Shown piece by piece: positions 36,069 to 45,101 of a DNA stretch of 64,000 bases. Positions within the stretch are counted from its first letter, which is position 1, and the number at the start of each line of letters is the position of its first letter. The notes beneath the pieces were generated by a model. The model was not told the origin of the DNA. It worked only from the letters and a program-made list of their open reading frames with translations, and made no database searches. Origin of the DNA: Thiomicrorhabdus chilensis DSM 12352 (lineage in GTDB: Bacteria; Pseudomonadota; Gammaproteobacteria; Thiomicrospirales; Thiomicrospiraceae); the NCBI RefSeq assembly GCF_000483485.1, contig NZ_KI519609.1, positions 1,393,460-1,457,459 on the forward strand. Reading direction: 5' to 3'. A program made the position numbers and the translations under genes.

Positions 36069-38003
36069 ATGGATACTAAAGTGAAACAGAACCAAAAAAG
36101 GGATTATGCTGGCCATGGAGCCTTGTCGTTCTTCTTTTTTATACCGGCGGCAGGCATCTTGTATATTTGGCCCGAAGCAATAATTTCTCCTTACATTTTA
36201 TTGTTTTTTGCGGCGCTCACGGCGCTTGCTTTCAGCCCTTTCCCTGTAAATTGGTGGAGGATTCTGCTTTTTACCATCACTAAGACTGGCATCCTCTGGG
36301 CCTCTCTTTACTTTTCATCCGGCATTGTAACGCCCGAAAAAAACCCGATGACTTGGATTTTTGGTGCCTTCCTCTTTAACATAGGTTTATCTCTTTTGTT
36401 TGTAAAAATTATAGAGATATCAGTCGAGGGTTATACAGTTTATCCAAAACAAGAAACGTATAGCCAAAAACAACCAATCCCAGCAGGCAATGGTCAACCT
36501 TCTCAGGAAGGCGAACTGTTACCGGCCAATGAGTTTCCAGCCAGACTGCCGCGCTTTACTTTTAAAGACGTTCACGGCATGGAGAACATGAAAGGTGAAC
36601 TTTCTAAAACAGTAAACTTCTTTAAGGAAGAGGGTGGCAATGGTATTTTGTTATTTGGTGCGCCCGGTAATGGAAAAACCTTTGTGGCGGAATCCTTAGC
36701 CGGTGAGCTTGGAGTCAAGATCCTGGAAGCCAGAACGCAAGAACTGACTTCTAAATGGATTGGTGACACCACGGAGAAAATCAAACGGATTTTCGAAGCG
36801 GCCCAAGCTCAAGCGCCATGTGTTCTTTTCTTGGACGAGATTGATTCGTTTTTGCAAGACCGTGGTGACAGCGGGATGAACCAAGACCAGAATCAATCTG
36901 CCAACACCTTGTTGACCGCGATCGCGGAACTCAATAGAGGGTACAAGGAACACGGCATTCTCATCGTGGCGGCCACCAACTTCATCGATAAACTCGATGG
37001 AGCCGGTATTCGTGAAGGTCGCTTTGATAAGAAGATTGAAGTTTACTCACCTGATTTCGAGGCGCGTAAGTTCATCTTACTTGATGGCGTACTGGGTTAC
37101 CCTGTCGATGAAAAAATGGTTGAACAGGTTGTGGCTCGATGGGAAGGTTTTTCGGTTTCTCGTATGCGGGCAATCGCCAAGATTGCGAAACGCTTCGCTC
37201 GAGAAGAAAACCGAACCATCGACATTGACTTGCTTAGCCGCGCTTTACGAGAGGTTCAAGGCAGGTTGGGAGACCAACTTTCTGAGAACACAATAGGCCT
37301 AAACGACCTATCCTTCAATAAGTTTCAAAAGGAGGCTCTGGATGTCATTCTCGAGATTATGCGAGATCGGCACCGCATCGAGGCTTCTGGTGGTAAGGTT
37401 CCTAAAGGTATGCTCATGTTTGGGGCACCCGGTACCGGAAAGACAACCGTGGCTAAGGCTTTGGCTAAGGAATTGGGATGGGCTTTCATTTCCACTTCAG
37501 GGCAAGAGCTTTTATCATCACCTTCACAAATCGATGTGGTCATCAAAAAAGCGGCTGACTTAAGGCCTGCCGTGATTTTTATTGATGAGGCTGAGGGGGT
37601 GTTGGCAGACCGCCAGCTCAACCCTCACACCAAAGAGATCACCAACAAGTTACTCGTGGCGATCGATGGTGAAAAGCCGTTGCACGACATCTTCATTGTC
37701 GCGGCAACCAATCACCCTGACGATATTGATCCGGCGATGGTTAGGTATGGCCGGTTGAGCCAGCACATGGATTTAACGCCAGATGCCGGCACAATCAAGT
37801 CAATCGTCCAAAACTTCATGAATGAGTGTGCGGAGCATGTCCAATTTATTGGGGATGTGGATGCATTGTCTGAAAGGTTAATTGAAAGACGTTATTACAA
37901 CGCTGACACCATTGGCTGTTTAAGCGATAGCGTCACTTACGCCACCGTTAAACAAGGTAACAATACCGAAAAAGTCACCGTTGATTTAAATCGTTTACCC
38001 TAA
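36069..38003 (+). CDS. membrane-anchored tandem AAA+ ATPase of unknown function
   Basis: 644 residues. Four hydrophobic segments lie near 17-35, 38-57, 63-85 and 95-116, then a linker and two AAA+ modules. Module 1 has Walker A GAPGNGKT at 197-204, Walker B CVLFLDEID ending near 259 and a REGRFDKK arginine-finger region near 315-322. Module 2 has Walker A GAPGTGKT at 452-459, Walker B AVIFIDEAEG near 501-510, and a degenerate finger region (VRYGRLSQ). No HExxH protease motif is present, so it is not an FtsH protease. The architecture recalls a membrane-tethered Cdc48/VAT-like unfoldase. AAAGGAG precedes the ATG. No recognisable partner lies downstream. It is one gene after the glycine-rich fragment. 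Confidence 0.8.
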   Translation: MDTKVKQNQKRDYAGHGALSFFFFIPAAGILYIWPEAIISPYILLFFAALTALAFSPFPVNWWRILLFTITKTGILWASLYFSSGIVTPEKNPMTWIFGAFLFNIGLSLLFVKIIEISVEGYTVYPKQETYSQKQPIPAGNGQPSQEGELLPANEFPARLPRFTFKDVHGMENMKGELSKTVNFFKEEGGNGILLFGAPGNGKTFVAESLAGELGVKILEARTQELTSKWIGDTTEKIKRIFEAAQAQAPCVLFLDEIDSFLQDRGDSGMNQDQNQSANTLLTAIAELNRGYKEHGILIVAATNFIDKLDGAGIREGRFDKKIEVYSPDFEARKFILLDGVLGYPVDEKMVEQVVARWEGFSVSRMRAIAKIAKRFAREENRTIDIDLLSRALREVQGRLGDQLSENTIGLNDLSFNKFQKEALDVILEIMRDRHRIEASGGKVPKGMLMFGAPGTGKTTVAKALAKELGWAFISTSGQELLSSPSQIDVVIKKAADLRPAVIFIDEAEGVLADRQLNPHTKEITNKLLVAIDGEKPLHDIFIVAATNHPDDIDPAMVRYGRLSQHMDLTPDAGTIKSIVQNFMNECAEHVQFIGDVDALSERLIERRYYNADTIGCLSDSVTYATVKQGNNTEKVTVDLNRLP

Positions 38004-38106
38004 ACATGGTATTAAATCGCTTTTTAACTCAATTTGCAGCTTTTTAAAATGTAGGGCGGAGCCAGTGACAATCGGTTAAAAAAATGTCATGCCACCAATC
38101 ACAAAT

Positions 38107-38130
38107 GGACAGGCCTGTTGGTTTTCAAAT
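38107..38130 (+). repeat. dispersed CAGGCCTG element downstream of the AAA+ gene
   Basis: Core 38110-38117 in GGACAGGCCTGTTGGTTTT. It lies between convergent genes; no clear hairpin beyond the palindrome itself. Confidence 0.75.
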
Positions 38131-38167
38131 ACGGCTTCAACAAAACCTAGCGGCTTACGCTTAAGTT

Positions 38168-38491
38168 TTAACGCAACTGACAGCGATACACATCAAACAC
38201 CATCTGACCTTGTTTGACCGGAGCGCGCGGCACGATGGTGTCGCCGCCCATCAAAGCGGCTTCGTTTTTAGCCAAGTCGGTCAATTCCTGGGTCATGGTT
38301 TCGGCGTCGCGCTCAATAAAACCGATCTTATGCGCCACCAAAGAACGTGTAAAACCCAATTTGCTGCAATGGGCGACTGAATCATAATCACTCACCGCCA
38401 CCAAAGCTCCCTGCTGACTAACCTTAACCCAGCTGCACCCTGCCAAACTCAAGAGCAGTAACAACCAACCAACACTCCATAACATTTTCAT
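38168..38491 (-). CDS. DUF4156-like lipoprotein
   Basis: 107 residues with a signal peptide and lipobox LAGC (Cys19). The mature protein has two further cysteines (AHCSKLG and the C-terminal YRCQLR), MTQELTDLAKNEAALMGGDTIV and a short C-terminus, a pattern shared with DUF4156/RcsF-like envelope lipoproteins. The ATG at 38491 is preceded by GGGAGAG; a longer frame to 38509 has no ribosome site. Function unknown. Confidence 0.75.
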   Translation of the reverse strand: MKMLWSVGWLLLLLSLAGCSWVKVSQQGALVAVSDYDSVAHCSKLGFTRSLVAHKIGFIERDAETMTQELTDLAKNEAALMGGDTIVPRAPVKQGQMVFDVYRCQLR

Positions 38492-38617
38492 ATTCAACTC
38501 TCCCAGCAAATCAACACAAACCTCATTGCTTTACATATTTTTAAACACAGCGGCCGTTCAGCCGTACAATAAGGCCAATTAAATTTGAAAACCATTTAAA
38601 CACGGGTCACCGAAACA

Positions 38618-39223
38618 ATGCAAAACACAGCAGCCAAACCTTATGCCCCTTCCAGCGAAGAAAACAAAGAGGTAATTCTAAAGGTTCTCAGCCCTCTGTT
38701 CGCCAATAAGCACAGTGTTTTGGAAATCGGCAGCGGCACCGGCCAACATGCGGTCTATTTGGCGCAACAGATGCCGCATCTGCAATGGCAAACTTCCGAC
38801 TTACCGGAAAACCATGACGGTATCCGTTTGTGGATAAAGGACTCGGGACTGCAGAATGTCGCGGAACCAATCGAATTGAATGTCTCCGCACGGCAGTGGC
38901 CAAACTGCCAATATGACGCCATCTTCACCGCCAACAGTTTCCACATCATGAGCCAGGAGAATGTCAGCGATCTGTTTGCACACATCGCCCAACAACTCAA
39001 GCCGCAAGGGCTCTTGGTAGTCTATGGACCTTTTAATTTCAAAGGCGAATTCACCAGTCCGAGCAATCAGCAGTTTGATGCTTTCCTCAAAAACCGCGAC
39101 CCCAAAAGTGGCATCAAAGATTTTGAGTGGCTCAATGAACTGGCGACTGTGGCAGGACTGATGTTCAAGCAGGACTTCGCCATGCCGCAAAACAATCGTA
39201 TTTTGTGCTGGCAAAAACTCTAG
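38618..39223 (+). CDS. DUF938 SAM-dependent methyltransferase
   Basis: A 201-residue class I methyltransferase with SAM motif I VLEIGSGTGQHAVYLA and the DUF938 signature around WQTSDLPENHDGI and NSFHIMSQENV. The substrate of this family is not known. Single gene, convergent with the LpxR-like gene. Confidence 0.85.
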   Translation: MQNTAAKPYAPSSEENKEVILKVLSPLFANKHSVLEIGSGTGQHAVYLAQQMPHLQWQTSDLPENHDGIRLWIKDSGLQNVAEPIELNVSARQWPNCQYDAIFTANSFHIMSQENVSDLFAHIAQQLKPQGLLVVYGPFNFKGEFTSPSNQQFDAFLKNRDPKSGIKDFEWLNELATVAGLMFKQDFAMPQNNRILCWQKL

Positions 39224-39241
39224 GGAAAAGAAACTACCCTA

Positions 39242-40207
39242 TCAAAAGCGCCAGTTCATTGTCAGGGAAGCGAAGTGAAAGCTCTCTTCCGGTTGTTTTT
39301 TATAAATCTGACCGACCGCATTGCCACTTAAGGTGAGGGCAAACTCACGAAACGTCACTCCCATGCCATATTCCACCAACGGAATCCAATGGTAACGGCT
39401 CAACAGACGTTCGTCCTCGCCAAATAGGCGCCCATCCAACAAAGCGGTATAGCCCAGATAGCTCATGCCAAGACTGCCGTAATAGAAATAGCCCAGAGAG
39501 GAACCTGTCGGTGCCGCATAATTGATGTCGTTATATAAAAAAACCGGTTCGCTGTTGACCTGCTTGATCAAACCCGCGCCCCAAAATCCCTGCGTGGTTG
39601 GGCTGCCCAACTTCAACCAGGCCGATTGGTAGAGAGCCCAATCCTGCCAATATGCCTCGGTTTTTCTCACACTGGCGCCCAGCATCACGGTCGGCTGGTC
39701 AGGCAGTTGGTGATCCCAGCCGTCCACCAAGTCGTTACCAATCAACTGATGGAGTTCGTTTTGCAAAGGCTTTCCCGGACTGTTCGGCCCCAGCCAACCG
39801 ACACTCAGATCCAGCCCCATCTGCACATCCCGATTTACATAGAATCGCCTCAAATCAACATGCGTCCAGGCTTCATTCAGCACCGCCACCGGCTTTTTAC
39901 GATTGCCTTGAACACGAGTCAAGGTAAAGGCTTCCACCGCCACCTCCAACTGATCGCTGTGCGGTTTCAATTCGGCAATCCTGTACAACATCGCATCCAG
40001 GCCGCCAAATACCGCCTCGCCACTGTCCGAAGTGTCTGCCGTGAACTTAAACTTAAAGCCGCCGGTATACTCCCTGTCGGTACCGAAAAGCACATCGTTA
40101 TCCACGTGCAAGGTGAACACAAGCGGTGCGGCAGAAAGCCTAACCGCAAAAAACATTGCCAGCACACCCAATAGAGCAGACAGTACGCTCGTGCGAATCT
40201 TGAGCAT
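39242..40207 (-). CDS. outer-membrane LpxR-like protein (DUF2219)
   Basis: A 321-residue protein with a signal peptide (LLGVLAMFFAVRLSAAP) and an outer-membrane beta-barrel character. The mature N-terminus reads LHVDNDVLFGTDREYTGGFK, the LpxR/DUF2219 signature with the conserved Asn-Asp catalytic region, and the protein ends in aromatic NWRF. LpxR removes the 3'-acyloxyacyl chain of lipid A. Activity here is inferred. Its ATG at 40207 lies 4 bp after the stop of the upstream gene, so the two are coupled. Confidence 0.75.
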   Translation of the reverse strand: MLKIRTSVLSALLGVLAMFFAVRLSAAPLVFTLHVDNDVLFGTDREYTGGFKFKFTADTSDSGEAVFGGLDAMLYRIAELKPHSDQLEVAVEAFTLTRVQGNRKKPVAVLNEAWTHVDLRRFYVNRDVQMGLDLSVGWLGPNSPGKPLQNELHQLIGNDLVDGWDHQLPDQPTVMLGASVRKTEAYWQDWALYQSAWLKLGSPTTQGFWGAGLIKQVNSEPVFLYNDINYAAPTGSSLGYFYYGSLGMSYLGYTALLDGRLFGEDERLLSRYHWIPLVEYGMGVTFREFALTLSGNAVGQIYKKQPEESFHFASLTMNWRF

Positions 40208-40211
40208 TCGC

Positions 40212-40700
40212 TTAGAACGCCAAACGATCTTCAAATTTTTCCAACGCCTTCACCACACAGGCTTCATCTTTTTCGCCGCCCGGGGCACCGCTCACACCAA
40301 TCGCACCGATGCGTACCCCTCCGCTGACAATCGGCACCGCACCGACCATCATCAACACACCGTTCACATGGTTCAGTTCCGGACGAATATCCCCGCGCAT
40401 TTCACGGAATTGCCCGGATTTCAGGCCCGACATGATGGTGGCATTGGCTTTTTCCTCGGCAATCTGCAAGGTGAATTTCGAAGCGAAATCGTTACGCAAG
40501 GCCACCCGCTGATTGCCATGCTTGTCGACTACGACCGCACTGACGGAAAACCCAGCTTCGCGACACGCATTTACCGCTTCGCTGGCAATATCCATGGCCA
40601 GATCCATGCCGATGTTTTTCTCTTCCAATACATCGGTCGCATTTGCGGACAAGGCCAAACAGCTCAACACCAGCAGACCGGTTTTTTTCAACATCTTCAT
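40212..40700 (-). CDS. exported GlcG/HbpS-like protein (DUF336)
   Basis: 162 residues with a signal peptide (TGLLVLSCLALSANA). The DUF336 fold is shown by GFSVSAVVVDKHGNQRVALR and by VPIVSGGVRIGAIGVSGAPGGEKDEACV at the end, split here by residue count. Members include the heme-binding HbpS and GlcG. Exported versions are often near redox genes. Ligand unknown. The start at 40700 has GGAGA upstream. Confidence 0.8.
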   Translation of the reverse strand: MKMLKKTGLLVLSCLALSANATDVLEEKNIGMDLAMDIASEAVNACREAGFSVSAVVVDKHGNQRVALRNDFASKFTLQIAEEKANATIMSGLKSGQFREMRGDIRPELNHVNGVLMMVGAVPIVSGGVRIGAIGVSGAPGGEKDEACVVKALEKFEDRLAF

Positions 40701-40819
40701 CTTTGAATTCTCCATGTTTAGGGTCAGCTATCATTTTAGAACAGTGATTCTATTTGTCGAGAAACGATTTTAAATTATGTTTAAAATAGCTTTATTGTCA
40801 CAGCTCTAGGCATCTCACT

Positions 40820-41299
40820 ATGAACACTCAACTGTACCCTATCTGCCAACTTGGCAATGGCCAGATCTCCGTCATGCCCAAACCCGATCATGAACAGATG
40901 CAACGTGATGTCAGTCACTACCGTGCCCGAGGTGTCACCAAGGTCATCAGTTTGCTGTTGCCCAAAGAGATTGAAGAGCTGAAGATGCATCAGGAACCCG
41001 CCGTATGCGAAGCGCATCAGATTGAATTCATCAACTTTGCCATCAAGGACATGTCGGTTCCGGAACTGCAGAGCCTGAAGGCCTTGAATGCGCAATTGAA
41101 ACTAGACCTGGAAAAAGGCCATCATTTGGCGATACACTGCCATGGTGGACGAGGGCGCGCCGGCATTGTCGCCATCAGCCTGATGGTGGAACACGGCATC
41201 CCGGCTGAACAGGCCATTGAAATCGCCTCCAAAGCCCGCGGAGACAGAATGCCGGTCAACGATTTTCAGACTGAATTCGTCAAAGCCTATCGACCTTGA
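40820..41299 (+). CDS. tyrosine/dual-specificity-type protein phosphatase
   Basis: 159 residues with the cysteine phosphatase signature HCHGGRGRAG (HCx5R) and the general-acid loop near FAIKDMSVPE. Similar to cyclin-dependent-kinase-inhibitor-3-like and DSP phosphatases found in proteobacteria. Substrate unknown. Followed by a terminator that includes a dispersed element. Confidence 0.85.
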   Translation: MNTQLYPICQLGNGQISVMPKPDHEQMQRDVSHYRARGVTKVISLLLPKEIEELKMHQEPAVCEAHQIEFINFAIKDMSVPELQSLKALNAQLKLDLEKGHHLAIHCHGGRGRAGIVAISLMVEHGIPAEQAIEIASKARGDRMPVNDFQTEFVKAYRP

Positions 41300-41338
41300 C
41301 GGGCTGGCCATCCAAAACAGACAGGCCTGCCCGTTTTG
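41299..41338 (+). terminator. terminator containing a CAGGCCTG element
   Basis: ACGGGC-T-GGCC (41299-41309) pairs with GGCC-T-GCCCGT within 41324-41334, a 10-bp stem with a single T/T mismatch, followed by TTTT. The right arm is part of the element with core 41322-41329. Confidence 0.7.
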
Positions 41339-41400
41339 CCATGACCCTATTTTTTATCCCTGTATTTGACTTGCCTGTGCGTGTTAATATACCTGCTAAC

Positions 41401-41416
41401 TGTAATACACATTACA
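41401..41416. promoter_or_regulatory. candidate operator upstream of the old yellow enzyme gene
   Basis: TGTAAT-ACAC-ATTACA is a perfect 6-bp inverted repeat 32 bp before the ATG. It lies just downstream of a likely -35 TTGACT (41366-41371) and an AT-rich -10 region (about 41385-41393). It fits the site of a dimeric repressor. Confidence 0.55.
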
Positions 41417-41447
41417 CAAACGACCCCATCACTGTAAGAGGTTTATT

Positions 41448-42527
41448 ATGCAACAGACTTATCCGCATTTGTTTTCCCCCCTCAAACTCGGCACTATTGA
41501 GCTGCCTAACCGCATCATCATGGCACCTCTGACCCGCGCAAGATCGGGGGAAGACCATATTCCAACCGACCTGATGGCCGAACATTATGCGCAACGCGCC
41601 AGCGGTGGCTTGATTATCGCGGAAGCGACCATGGCCATGGAAGGCTGCAGCGCCTTCTGGAAAGAGCCCGGAATCTATTCCGAAGCACAAATCGCCGGTT
41701 GGAAAAAAGTCACCGACGCCGTGCATGCCAAAGGCGGCCGTATTGTTTTGCAGATTTGGCATGGCGGTCGCGCCTGCCATCCCGCGCTCAATAATGGCAA
41801 ACAGCCGGTTGCACCCAGCGCCATCGCTATAAAAGATGAAGTGCACACGCCGCAAGGCAAACAACCATACACTGTACCTCACGCCCTCACTTTGGCAGAG
41901 ATTCCTGGCATCATAGAAGGCTTTAAACAAGCGGCCATCAACGCCAAAGCCGCTGGATTTGACGGCGTGGAAGTCCATGGTGCCAACGGCTATCTTCTGG
42001 ATCAATTTCTGCGCGAAAGCAGCAACCAGCGTACCGACACCTATGGTGGCTCAATCGAAAATCGCGCCCGCCTGTTATTGGAAGTGCTGACTGCCGTATG
42101 CGAGGTTTGGGGCAGTGATCGTGTCGGACTGCGCATTTCGCCGGTCAACAGCTTCAACAGCATGAAAGATGGCGATCCGCTGGCTTTGAGCCGCTGGTTG
42201 AGCGAAAAACTGAATGACTATAATTTGGCTTACCTGCATGTCATGCGCAGCGACTTTTTCGGGGAGCAGAAAGAGGACGTGCTGTCGGTGTGTGAAGAAT
42301 TCTATCAAGGCAACCTGATTGCCAATATGGGCTATAGCGCCGAAGAAGCCGAAGCGGCCATTGCCAACGGTGATGTCGAAGCGGTAGCATTTGGCGTGAG
42401 TTACCTGGCCAATCCAGATTTGCCGGAACGCTTCAAGGCGGGTGCTGCTTTGAATGATCCAGATCCGGACACTTTCTATACCGAAGGGCCACAAGGTTAC
42501 ACCGACTATCCGTTTATGGAAAAATAA
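41448..42527 (+). CDS. NADH:flavin oxidoreductase, old yellow enzyme family (NemA-like)
   Basis: A 359-residue FMN TIM-barrel enzyme. Landmarks are MAPLTRARS near the N-terminus, QIWHGGRACHP, the substrate-binding HGANGYLLDQFLRESSN and QRTDTYGGSIENRARLL. Members reduce activated alkenes, nitro-esters and N-ethylmaleimide. GAGG precedes the ATG. The upstream inverted repeat suggests regulation by an electrophile-sensing repressor such as NemR, but no regulator gene lies nearby. Confidence 0.92.
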   Translation: MQQTYPHLFSPLKLGTIELPNRIIMAPLTRARSGEDHIPTDLMAEHYAQRASGGLIIAEATMAMEGCSAFWKEPGIYSEAQIAGWKKVTDAVHAKGGRIVLQIWHGGRACHPALNNGKQPVAPSAIAIKDEVHTPQGKQPYTVPHALTLAEIPGIIEGFKQAAINAKAAGFDGVEVHGANGYLLDQFLRESSNQRTDTYGGSIENRARLLLEVLTAVCEVWGSDRVGLRISPVNSFNSMKDGDPLALSRWLSEKLNDYNLAYLHVMRSDFFGEQKEDVLSVCEEFYQGNLIANMGYSAEEAEAAIANGDVEAVAFGVSYLANPDLPERFKAGAALNDPDPDTFYTEGPQGYTDYPFMEK

Positions 42528-42548
42528 CCCCTTCCTGCAAGGCACCTT

Positions 42549-42580
42549 TCTCAAAATGAACAGGCCTGCTCATTTTGAGA
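42549..42580. terminator. bidirectional terminator built on the CAGGCCTG element
   Basis: TCTCAAAATGA-(A)CAGGCCTG(C)-TCATTTTGAGA is an almost perfect 32-nt palindrome centred on the core 42561-42568, between convergent genes. Confidence 0.75.
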
Positions 42581-42613
42581 ATCTCTCGATCATTAATCAT
42601 TACCCCACAATGA

Positions 42614-43309
42614 CTAATGATCCCTCACACCCTTAACCAACAAATACAGAGCAAAGGCTAGCTCGGCAAGCAATGGAATCAGATAAAGCGGCTCCATTAG
42701 CCCCGCATAATCCGGAAACACAAATCGCGTAAAACTGCCCGCCAAATACACCAATGCCGCCGCAATCAGCCCATAACCGAAAAACGTGGGAAAATAATCG
42801 GCACGAATCAAAAGATAACCCAGAATCAAATTGGAAAGCCCAAAGAAAATCAAGCCCAGATCGTAACCGTGGCTGTGCAGATCCAGAAACAAAGACGCCA
42901 AAACCTGCAATTGATTCAATTCCAAACCATTCAGATAGACTGTGCCGTTCATCAGCAAGGCGGCCGCATAATAATTGAGCAGGTTAAAGCCCAGAATCGA
43001 GGCCTGTGTCAGCCTGAACGCCGCCGCAATCAAAGCCAACGTTTGGTTGACCGGTTTAAGCAACACATAAAAAAGCACCGCAATCGCCACGTCACTTAAC
43101 AGCATGATTGCATCGGCCACAAACCCCAGTCGAAACAGCCCGTCCGATTCCAGAATATTTGCCGCAGTGGCCGCGGCATCCCCATCAACGATCAAGCCGG
43201 AACGGATAAAGACTTCGCTGCCGATACCACAGACGATGATCACCAGATACAGAAACCCCGCCAATCGGGCCTGTCCCAAGGAAGGGATAATTGCATGGTT
43301 AGCTGACAT
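42614..43309 (-). CDS. DUF4386 multi-spanning membrane protein
   Basis: 231 residues with about six to seven membrane segments. Features shared with DUF4386 are ARLAGFLYLVIIVCGIGSEVF at the start (split here as seen), LLSDVAIAVLFYVLLKPVN and LIFFGLSNLILGYLLIRADYFP. Function unknown. GGAGGGAATTGAA precedes the ATG at 43309; the frame is open to 43402 but without family similarity. Confidence 0.8.
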   Translation of the reverse strand: MSANHAIIPSLGQARLAGFLYLVIIVCGIGSEVFIRSGLIVDGDAAATAANILESDGLFRLGFVADAIMLLSDVAIAVLFYVLLKPVNQTLALIAAAFRLTQASILGFNLLNYYAAALLMNGTVYLNGLELNQLQVLASLFLDLHSHGYDLGLIFFGLSNLILGYLLIRADYFPTFFGYGLIAAALVYLAGSFTRFVFPDYAGLMEPLYLIPLLAELAFALYLLVKGVRDH

Positions 43310-43475
43310 TTCAATTCCCTCCAAATGCTTGGCCGTTGTACTAAAATAGAATTTACTCCGGTTCGAACGAACAAATCCAAAACCGCCAAACCACACCAAC
43401 AATTATATAAAAAATTATTTAAAAACAACAAACTATATATCGCTCAGGAAAACCGGCACAATTTTTACAAAAGGC

Positions 43476-44270
43476 ATGAGCATGAACCACCTTGCACCAG
43501 ACGTTACACTTGCAAACATCAAAGCCCTCCTGCTTGACCTGAGTGGTGTCTTATACGAGGGAGAACAACGCCTTCCCGGAGCCGACAGCACTTTGCAATG
43601 GTTGCGAAACCAGGGTTACACCCTTCGATTCGTTACCAATACGGCCAGCGAATCACGGCGCCAAATACTTTCCAAACTAAAACAAATGGGATTGAGAGTC
43701 GAGGCATCCGAACTTTTTAGCGCTCCGCAGGCGGCCAAAAACTATCTGCTTAACCACCAAATGCGGCCCTTTTGCATTCTCCATCCAAACCTCAAAGAGG
43801 AGTTTCTTGAGCTCTGCAGCGACAGCCCAAATTGCGTATTGCTCGGCGACGCCCAGGACGACTTGAACTACGCCAACCTCAACCAGGCCTTTCGCCTGCT
43901 GGAACAAGGCATGCCGTTTTTCGGCATCGGCAAAAACAAATACTTCATGAACCACGACGGCCTCAAATTAGACGCCGGGGCTTTCATTCATGCTCTCGAA
44001 TGGGCGAGTGGAACCGAAGCGGTGATTTTAGGCAAACCCGATGCCCACTTTTTTGCCGAAGCCGTGCGCTCCACCGGCCTGCAGAAGCATCAATGCCTCA
44101 TGGTCGGTGACGACGTCGAAAGCGATGTGCAAGGTGCCATCCAAGCCGGTCTTCAAGCTTGCCTGGTCAAGACTGGAAAGTTCAAAAACACAGACCTGCA
44201 GAAGTTGCCTCAACAAGCACGGTTAATCGAAACGATCAAGGCTCTGCCAGACCTGCTTTCGGATTCATGA
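43476..44270 (+). CDS. HAD-IIA hydrolase, TIGR01458/LHPP-like
   Basis: A 264-residue HAD phosphatase. Motif I is LLLDLSGVLYEG, where the usual DxD is Asp-Leu-Ser, as in the LHPP-like subgroup. Motif II is RFVTNTASES and motif IV is VGDDVESDVQGAIQAG. Mammalian LHPP hydrolyses phospholysine and phosphohistidine; the bacterial substrate is unknown. Followed by a terminator made from a dispersed element. Confidence 0.82.
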   Translation: MSMNHLAPDVTLANIKALLLDLSGVLYEGEQRLPGADSTLQWLRNQGYTLRFVTNTASESRRQILSKLKQMGLRVEASELFSAPQAAKNYLLNHQMRPFCILHPNLKEEFLELCSDSPNCVLLGDAQDDLNYANLNQAFRLLEQGMPFFGIGKNKYFMNHDGLKLDAGAFIHALEWASGTEAVILGKPDAHFFAEAVRSTGLQKHQCLMVGDDVESDVQGAIQAGLQACLVKTGKFKNTDLQKLPQQARLIETIKALPDLLSDS

Positions 44271-44290
44271 CTCTCTATTCTTAATACTTC

Positions 44291-44317
44291 AAAATGGGCA
44301 GGCCTGACCATTTTTTA
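44291..44317 (+). terminator. terminator built on the CAGGCCTG element
   Basis: AAAATGG-GCAGGCCTGA-CCATTTTTT: palindrome centred on the core 44299-44306 and ending in six Ts, just after the HAD gene. Confidence 0.75.
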
Positions 44318-44418
44318 CAAAAAGCAAAAAGCTTCCTACCCCTTAACCAGTGCGGTGACGGTCAAACACAGCCACAATTATGCTAAGATTGCCTTTTTCA
44401 CTAAAAAGGACGACAGCA

Positions 44419-45039
44419 ATGTCACAAAACTATACCACCACGCCAGACATCGTCAGTTATGGCTTAGGTCGTCAAGTAGGCGATCAATTTGCCTCAGACC
44501 CGTTTGACGGCATCAATGCCGAGGCCATTGCCGCCGGTGTCATGGATGCTTTGGGAGGCAAGCCCAGCCCGATCGACCAGGAAACCTTTACCAAAGCCTT
44601 TCAGGAAATCAACGACATCATGCAGGTCAAGGCCGCTGAGAAAGCTCAGAAAGCCGCCGAAGCAGGCGAAGCCTTTTTAGCCGAAAACGCTAAAAAAGAA
44701 GGCGTTATCGTGACCGAATCCGGTCTGCAGTATGAAATCCTGACCGAAGGCAGCGGTGACAAGCCTGGTGCCGAATCAGTCGTCTCGACACACTACCACG
44801 GCACCCTGGTCGACGGCACGGTTTTCGACAGTTCAGTCGAACGCGGCCAACCGGCACAATTTCCGGTCAATCGTGTGATTGCTGGCTGGACCGAAGCCCT
44901 GCAAATGATGCCGACCGGCTCAAAATGGCGCCTCTATGTGCCGCAAGAACTGGCCTATGGTGCACAAGGTTCCGGCGGTAAAATCGCCCCCTATTCCGCT
45001 TTAATCTTTGATGTGGAACTGCTGGAAATTCTTTCTTAA
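44419..45039 (+). CDS. FKBP-type peptidyl-prolyl isomerase (FklB-like)
   Basis: 206 residues. The N-terminal helical dimerisation domain (VSYGLGRQVGDQF; INAEAIAAGVMDAL) is followed by an Ala/Lys-rich helix and a C-terminal FKBP domain (THYHGTLVDGTVFDSSVERG; WTEALQMMPTGSKWRLYVP; LIFDVELLEI). No signal peptide, so it is cytoplasmic like FklB. AAAAGGACGACAGCA precedes the ATG at 44419. Confidence 0.9.
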   Translation: MSQNYTTTPDIVSYGLGRQVGDQFASDPFDGINAEAIAAGVMDALGGKPSPIDQETFTKAFQEINDIMQVKAAEKAQKAAEAGEAFLAENAKKEGVIVTESGLQYEILTEGSGDKPGAESVVSTHYHGTLVDGTVFDSSVERGQPAQFPVNRVIAGWTEALQMMPTGSKWRLYVPQELAYGAQGSGGKIAPYSALIFDVELLEILS

Positions 45040-45046
45040 AAAAACA

Positions 45047-45070
45047 AAACCCGCTTAAGGCGGGTTTTTT
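45047..45070 (+). terminator. terminator after the FKBP gene
   Basis: AAACCCGC/GCGGGTTTTTT with a 5-nt loop. Confidence 0.9.
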
Positions 45071-45101
45071 ATGACTTGCGCATTTTAGCCCTCGCCACAA
45101 T

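Noticed and set aside
36069-38003. FtsH protease
   Set aside because: Membrane segments plus AAA+ suggest FtsH, but there is no HExxH motif and a second AAA+ module replaces the protease domain.
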